The notes under the pieces: generated by a model
Seen by the model: only the letters and a program-made list of their open reading frames with translations
Told to the model about the DNA's origin: nothing
The model's database searches: none
Assembly (NCBI RefSeq): GCF_932526225.1
Contig: NC_064044.1
Location: 5,185,747 to 5,227,746 of the forward strand
From: Nematostella vectensis
Taxonomy: Eukaryota; Cnidaria; Anthozoa; Actiniaria; Edwardsiidae
Reading direction: 5' to 3'
DNA: 42,000 bases
Made by a program: the position numbers and the translations under genes
Shown here: positions 38,479 to 42,000 of the stretch, in pieces
Numbering within the stretch: position 1 is the stretch's first letter
Layout of the letters: each line of letters opens with the position of its first letter

Positions 38479-39612
38479 ATGAATAACACTACATTTGATC
38501 AGGGATGGATTCCATTTGATGTGTTTCAAGCTATATATATTAGTGAGGGATGTGTAGTAACCGTAGCTAACGCCATCTCGATTATCGTGCTACTCCGCAA
38601 GTCTTTCCGGACCAAGAGGTCGACCTTCTTCGTAGTGAGTATGACAGTGGCAGACTTGCAGGTCGGTATTGCGATTATTTTGTTTTACTTAGACATTGTT
38701 AACTTTTTTTGGCCTTATGTTACTTTTACAGCGTCTCTTCTCTCGTTAACTGGCGTTGCATTAGAGAGGGCATATGCACTGTTTTTTCCGTTCAAACATC
38801 TTGTATCTCGAACCAGGACATACATCATCTGTATCTTCTTTTTGTGGACATTGTCATTAAATTTACTGTTTTTTCGTGGATTTGAAATATTACTTCTTTT
38901 TTACAAAATGTTGGGAATCAGCGCATGTTTAGCCGTCATAACTATTTGCTACGTTTCTATTTGGATCAAGATGAAATTCGGGAAAACTTTTGATAACGAG
39001 CAGGCCTCAAGGAAAAACGCCAAGCTTGCCAAGACTCTGAGCATTGTCACCTTAACAACGCTCGCTTGTTATCTTCCTTATACAATATATTTGGCAATAT
39101 ACGGTTTGAGGACGTCCACGTGGGCAACATTCCTTACTCTTAGTGTTTTCCAAATGTTGCTTTTGAGCAACTCGTTCTGGAATGTTCTGGTATATTCCAT
39201 CCGCATGCCAGAGTTCAGAACGGAGCTGTGTAACCTCGCAAGGCAGTGTGCAATCTATACATCGCGTAGACGGGTCAGAGCCCATCAATATGACAGGTCA
39301 TGTGAGAAATCTGAAGAAAGAGGCAATATGTCACGTGATAATCCTGCCATCGTTCTTGATGACCTGGCGTCACGTGATACATCTGCAGGAAGAGGCAATA
39401 TGTCACGTGATAGTCCTGCCATTGTTCTTGGTGACCTGGCGTCACGTGACACATATACAGAAAGGGGCAATATGTCACGTGATAATCCTGCCATCGTTCT
39501 TGGTGACCTGACGTCACGTGATACATATGCAGAAAGAAGCAATATGTCACGTGATAATTGCGATTCTATTTGTATTGGAAAACATGACAATGAACCTGTT
39601 TATCTCGGTTAA
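38479..39612 (+). CDS. Intronless class A (rhodopsin-like) GPCR with tandem-repeat C-tail
   Basis: 377 residues, seven hydrophobic segments, plasma membrane receptor; ligand unknown. Landmarks: NNTT glycosylation sequon at the short N-terminus; Asn31 in TM1 (VANAIS); Asp59 in TM2 (MTVADL); ERA at 96-98 instead of DRY; CYLP at 197-200 for the TM6 CWxP motif; NVLVY at 235-239 instead of NPxxY; then IRMPEFR, typical of helix 8 starts, and Cys251/257 as possible palmitoylation sites. No cysteine is seen at the start of TM3, so the usual ECL2 disulfide appears absent. Residues 281 to about 361 are 24-residue repeats. Single-exon receptors like this are abundant in cnidarian genomes; subfamily not assigned. 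Confidence 0.92.
   Translation: MNNTTFDQGWIPFDVFQAIYISEGCVVTVANAISIIVLLRKSFRTKRSTFFVVSMTVADLQVGIAIILFYLDIVNFFWPYVTFTASLLSLTGVALERAYALFFPFKHLVSRTRTYIICIFFLWTLSLNLLFFRGFEILLLFYKMLGISACLAVITICYVSIWIKMKFGKTFDNEQASRKNAKLAKTLSIVTLTTLACYLPYTIYLAIYGLRTSTWATFLTLSVFQMLLLSNSFWNVLVYSIRMPEFRTELCNLARQCAIYTSRRRVRAHQYDRSCEKSEERGNMSRDNPAIVLDDLASRDTSAGRGNMSRDSPAIVLGDLASRDTYTERGNMSRDNPAIVLGDLTSRDTYAERSNMSRDNCDSICIGKHDNEPVYLG
39319..39560 (+). repeat. 72-bp coding minisatellite in the GPCR C-tail (3.3 copies)
   Basis: Units start at 39319, 39391, 39463 and 39535. Each encodes RGNMSRDNPAIVLGDLASRD plus four residues. Each full unit carries two TCACGTGA-type palindromes. Unit length is a multiple of three, so copy number can change without frameshift. 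Confidence 0.95.
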
Positions 39613-39654
39613 GCGGTCGAATGCTCGGCCAAAACTCAACGACGGCTCACACTT

Positions 39655-39790
39655 TAAGAGATTTTCAGAAATAATTATATATCATCAATAAAAAATCAGA
39701 CATCATTCGTGGATGGTTATTATTTTTTTTTTTTGTAAACAGACTGTTGCATTTTAAAATGTAAATAATAACACAGGAATGGCTGACCGA
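39655..39790. repeat. Dispersed repeat family, diverged copy
   Basis: ATATCATCAATAA, a T tract, CATTTTAAAATGTAAATAAT and AATGGCTGACCGACC follow the order of the copies at 24060 and 36190. It overlaps the GPCR 3' flank. Confidence 0.45.
39687..39692 (+). promoter_or_regulatory. Candidate polyadenylation signal of the GPCR
   Basis: AATAAA 75 bases past the GPCR stop codon. It lies within a dispersed repeat copy, so the repeat may have supplied the signal. Confidence 0.4.
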
Positions 39791-40132
39791 CCAAGCCATG
39801 CGAGAGATCGCCAGGTATCGGGAGTGTTGAGTGTTGTACTAAAAAGTGATTAAAACAAATCACTGTCCAAGACATTGTCATACCTTAGCAGCATAAAAAA
39901 AGTACGGTACCAAGCGCATGTATTCTCCCATGCTTAAAAACTTTATCATTGTAACGTGTTGTGATTTGGAGTAAAAATCTCGTTTATACAGCACTAGTTT
40001 CGGAGTCTTCATCTGAAAAAATTCAGACTCAGACACGTAAACCTGCATAGATTCCCTCCCCTTTTCCCTGTTTCGGGCCTCCTGGTTTTCTTATATTGCC
40101 AACAACCATTCCCGAGACAATTGTAAATAAAA

Positions 40133-40160
40133 CAAAAACTGCCTAAAAGCGGAGCCAGCG
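40133..40160. mobile_element. Solo end of the CTAAAAGCGGAGCCAGC element family
   Basis: AAAACTGCCTAAAAGCGGAG then CCAGCG matches both ends of the element at 29470-30921. The opposite end is not seen in the following 1.8 kb. Confidence 0.6.
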
Positions 40161-40239
40161 TTTTTACAATATTTTGATATATATATGGAGGATCCCTGGG
40201 CATTCTGGGGAGTATGACCCATCTTAGACTGGAGTGGAA

Positions 40240-40300
40240 GCACGGGTGGCCTAGTGTGTTAGCGCTTCGGCCTCTCACCGTTGTGGCCCAGGTTCTGTGT
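40240..40300 (+). mobile_element. tRNA-derived SINE head (fragment)
   Basis: GCACGGGTGGCCTAGTGTGT, AGCGCTTCGGCCTCTCACCG and GGCCCAGGTTCTG resemble a tRNA-type Pol III promoter: an A box (TGGCCTAGTG) and a decayed B box (GGTTC). It cannot fold as an intact tRNA gene as read, so a SINE remnant is preferred. Confidence 0.5.
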
Positions 40301-41732
40301 TAGCGCGTACGCAAGGGGTAGGGAGTGCGCAGGGCTCACGTTCACCTCTCCCTTGGCAGCCAAAGAGTGGGTAATTCCTTATTGAAGCAACGTCATGTAT
40401 TTATCTGTCAAAAAATTTTCTATTTGAAGTATTTTTCCCATATGATTTGCCTTACAGAAAAAGCAGCATACATTTACCTACGGCAATTTCGAGAACAATG
40501 GAATTTGCAATTCCCCTTATGCCCCTCTAAAATGGATATGTGGGGCTTAGAACCCCACACTGTCTAAGGCTGCCCCTCACCCCCCCCCCCCCCCCCCCCG
40601 TCCCCTCCCCTATGCCCCTCTTTCAAGGATTTGCCGGCCATAAAACCCTGCCGTGTATCCCACATAAACCTGCCTGCCTTGTCTTGGGCTGACCCCTCCT
40701 TTCCCTAACCCTACCCCCCCCCCCCCCGCCCTATAATGCATATGTCCGGCTAAACACCCGACCATATGGACAGTATCCATATTAATTTACTGGGTGACCT
40801 TTATACCAACTCGACCAATCCCTTGAAGGCCTGGGTCTAAGGGATTTTCCAGATTAGTGAGATAATATTTGACCAAGCGATCATGTTTTCTTGACGAATT
40901 TTTCATCATTTTTTACCATGTTTTTTGGAGATGAGGGAGAACTTTGCCCTTCAAAATTATCTAAAAATTAATGCCCATATAAGGTAATACAAACGATGGA
41001 CACTATCAGTTGTGAATAAGTTTGTGTGTCCGCCTACCCTGTCTTCGACTGTTTGTCGCCCAGCAGGTGCTCCAATCAATTCAATGTACCGGTGATCAAT
41101 CCATTCTAATGAATATTCATCGCCGCTGGTCAAATGGACTACAATTTATTTTTACTACAGGCTTGTGAAAAGAAAAGTTGATCTCAATCGGTAAGACATT
41201 ACTATAGTTCTCTATTGCTTAAAAAGGACAAAATAGTGTTTTGTTTATTTTAAAATGATTTTTATTGATTTGTTGGCGCACCTTAAATTTATCAATATTG
41301 TTGTCGTCGGTTCCGTAAGTCTGCTTAACTTGATTGAAAGCTTGCAAAGAGTAACTGAAACTATGTTCAGCCAAATTCAAATATGAAAGCGCCAAGAATA
41401 GGAAGATATTTATTGCTGAAATCAGACATGTTTCCCTGTCAAATATCTGATTTTTTGCGTGTTTAAAAATATCGAAAATTGAATCTATAAATTAGAACTG
41501 AAGCTAGTGCTTGTCGTATGCTTATTTGTTGGAAATGAGAATGAATGATAATTTCTACAAGACTACATCTTTAGGTGGAGTGACCCATCTCCCTGGATCC
41601 GCCCCAATGTACATGTTAACAATACCTTCACGCCTATATTGTATTGTAATGCAAAACACATGTTAACAACTATGGTTTACCCAACACGAATAGTGAATAG
41701 ATCCGCCTGCTTGGGACGCTGGAATTTAAAGT

Positions 41733-41973
41733 CGCATGGTCAGCAGTTTACTTCCGGTCGATTACCTAACAATATCCGATGATTTTTAACGGAAAACGCG
41801 AAAAGTATTTCAAAATATTGAAAGCAATGTGTCTATTGGAAGTTTCTTTGGGGATGTGATTAATAATTTAGAGCGGATGGCCTGTTAAATATCTCGGATT
41901 CTAATAGATTCTTTTGTCTTTTAACGGTTAAGGTTCCCGTCTGACCTCCGGAAGTAAACTGGTGACAATGCGG
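41733..41973. mobile_element. MITE, 240 bp, copy 2 (inverted relative to copy 1)
   Basis: Ends CGCATGGTCAGCAGTTTACT and AGTAAACTGGTGACAATGCG; interior matches the reverse complement of 23281-23510, including CGGATTCTAATAGATTC and TAATAATTTAGAGCGGATGG. Confidence 0.82.
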
Positions 41974-42000
41974 CTTTAATATGCTTTAATGTTTTTTTAA

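Larger units (their letters stand above)
39613..42000. other. Intergenic region downstream of the GPCR
   Basis: No gene recognised. It holds a transposon end (40133-40160), a SINE head (40240-40300), C tracts near 40580-40600 and 40715-40727, repeated TGCCCCTCT / GGCTGCCCCTC phrases around 40515-40700, and a MITE copy at the right edge. Confidence 0.5.

Noticed and set aside
40240-40300. Functional tRNA gene
   Set aside because: A-box-like and partial B-box words are present but no complete cloverleaf or anticodon arm can be drawn.

Overview
This is animal nuclear DNA, most likely from a cnidarian and probably an anthozoan such as a sea anemone. The evidence is intron-split genes with GT-AG borders, abundant minisatellites and transposon fragments, and eight copies of the C-x3-C-x3-C-x3-C-x3-CC minicollagen cysteine-rich domain (CRD), which is known only from cnidarian (and myxozoan) stinging-capsule proteins. 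The species is not proven. Nothing prokaryotic is present. All gene models below were spliced by hand from splice-site and reading-frame continuity; no transcript or database search was available.

Three genes are supported. Gene B (minus strand, 11757 to 792, 11 exons, about 1323 residues) encodes a secreted protein. In order it has a signal peptide, a His/Lys-rich basic segment, a long Gln/Gly/Tyr repeat region resembling silk or elastomer, Gly-, Ser- and His-rich linkers, three small EGF-like modules, and eight minicollagen CRDs separated by Pro/Ser/Thr/Lys-rich spacers. It is a strong candidate nematocyst wall or tubule structural protein. Gene A (minus strand, 35497 to 14939, 17 exons, about 1198 residues) lies directly upstream in the same orientation. 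It also starts with a signal peptide and a long basic, low-complexity first exon, followed by 14 single-exon EGF domains, one truncated EGF-like exon, and a terminal four-cysteine module. Its 16 introns are all phase 1; gene B's are phase 1 except intron 9, which is phase 0, with the exon 4 donor unresolved. The third gene, on the plus strand at 38479-39612, is an intronless class A GPCR whose C-tail carries a 24-residue tandem repeat.

Layout: 1-791 is the 3' flank of gene B; 792-11757 gene B; 11758-14938 intergenic with two short-unit satellites; 14939-35497 gene A, whose introns hold large minisatellites, MITEs, a foldback element and a non-LTR retrotransposon split by a DNA element; 35498-38478 intergenic; 38479-39612 GPCR; 39613-42000 intergenic with a tRNA-derived SINE head and MITE copies.

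The most unusual pattern is that several tandem arrays in gene A are built from exon borders. A roughly 56-bp array of about 24 copies repeats the 3' end of EGF exon 15 with its 5' splice site. A 109-120-bp array of about 10 copies repeats the 3' end of EGF exon 12 with its 5' splice site. A 109-bp duplication repeats the 5' border of EGF exon 14. Each leaves rows of decoy splice sites beside a real exon.
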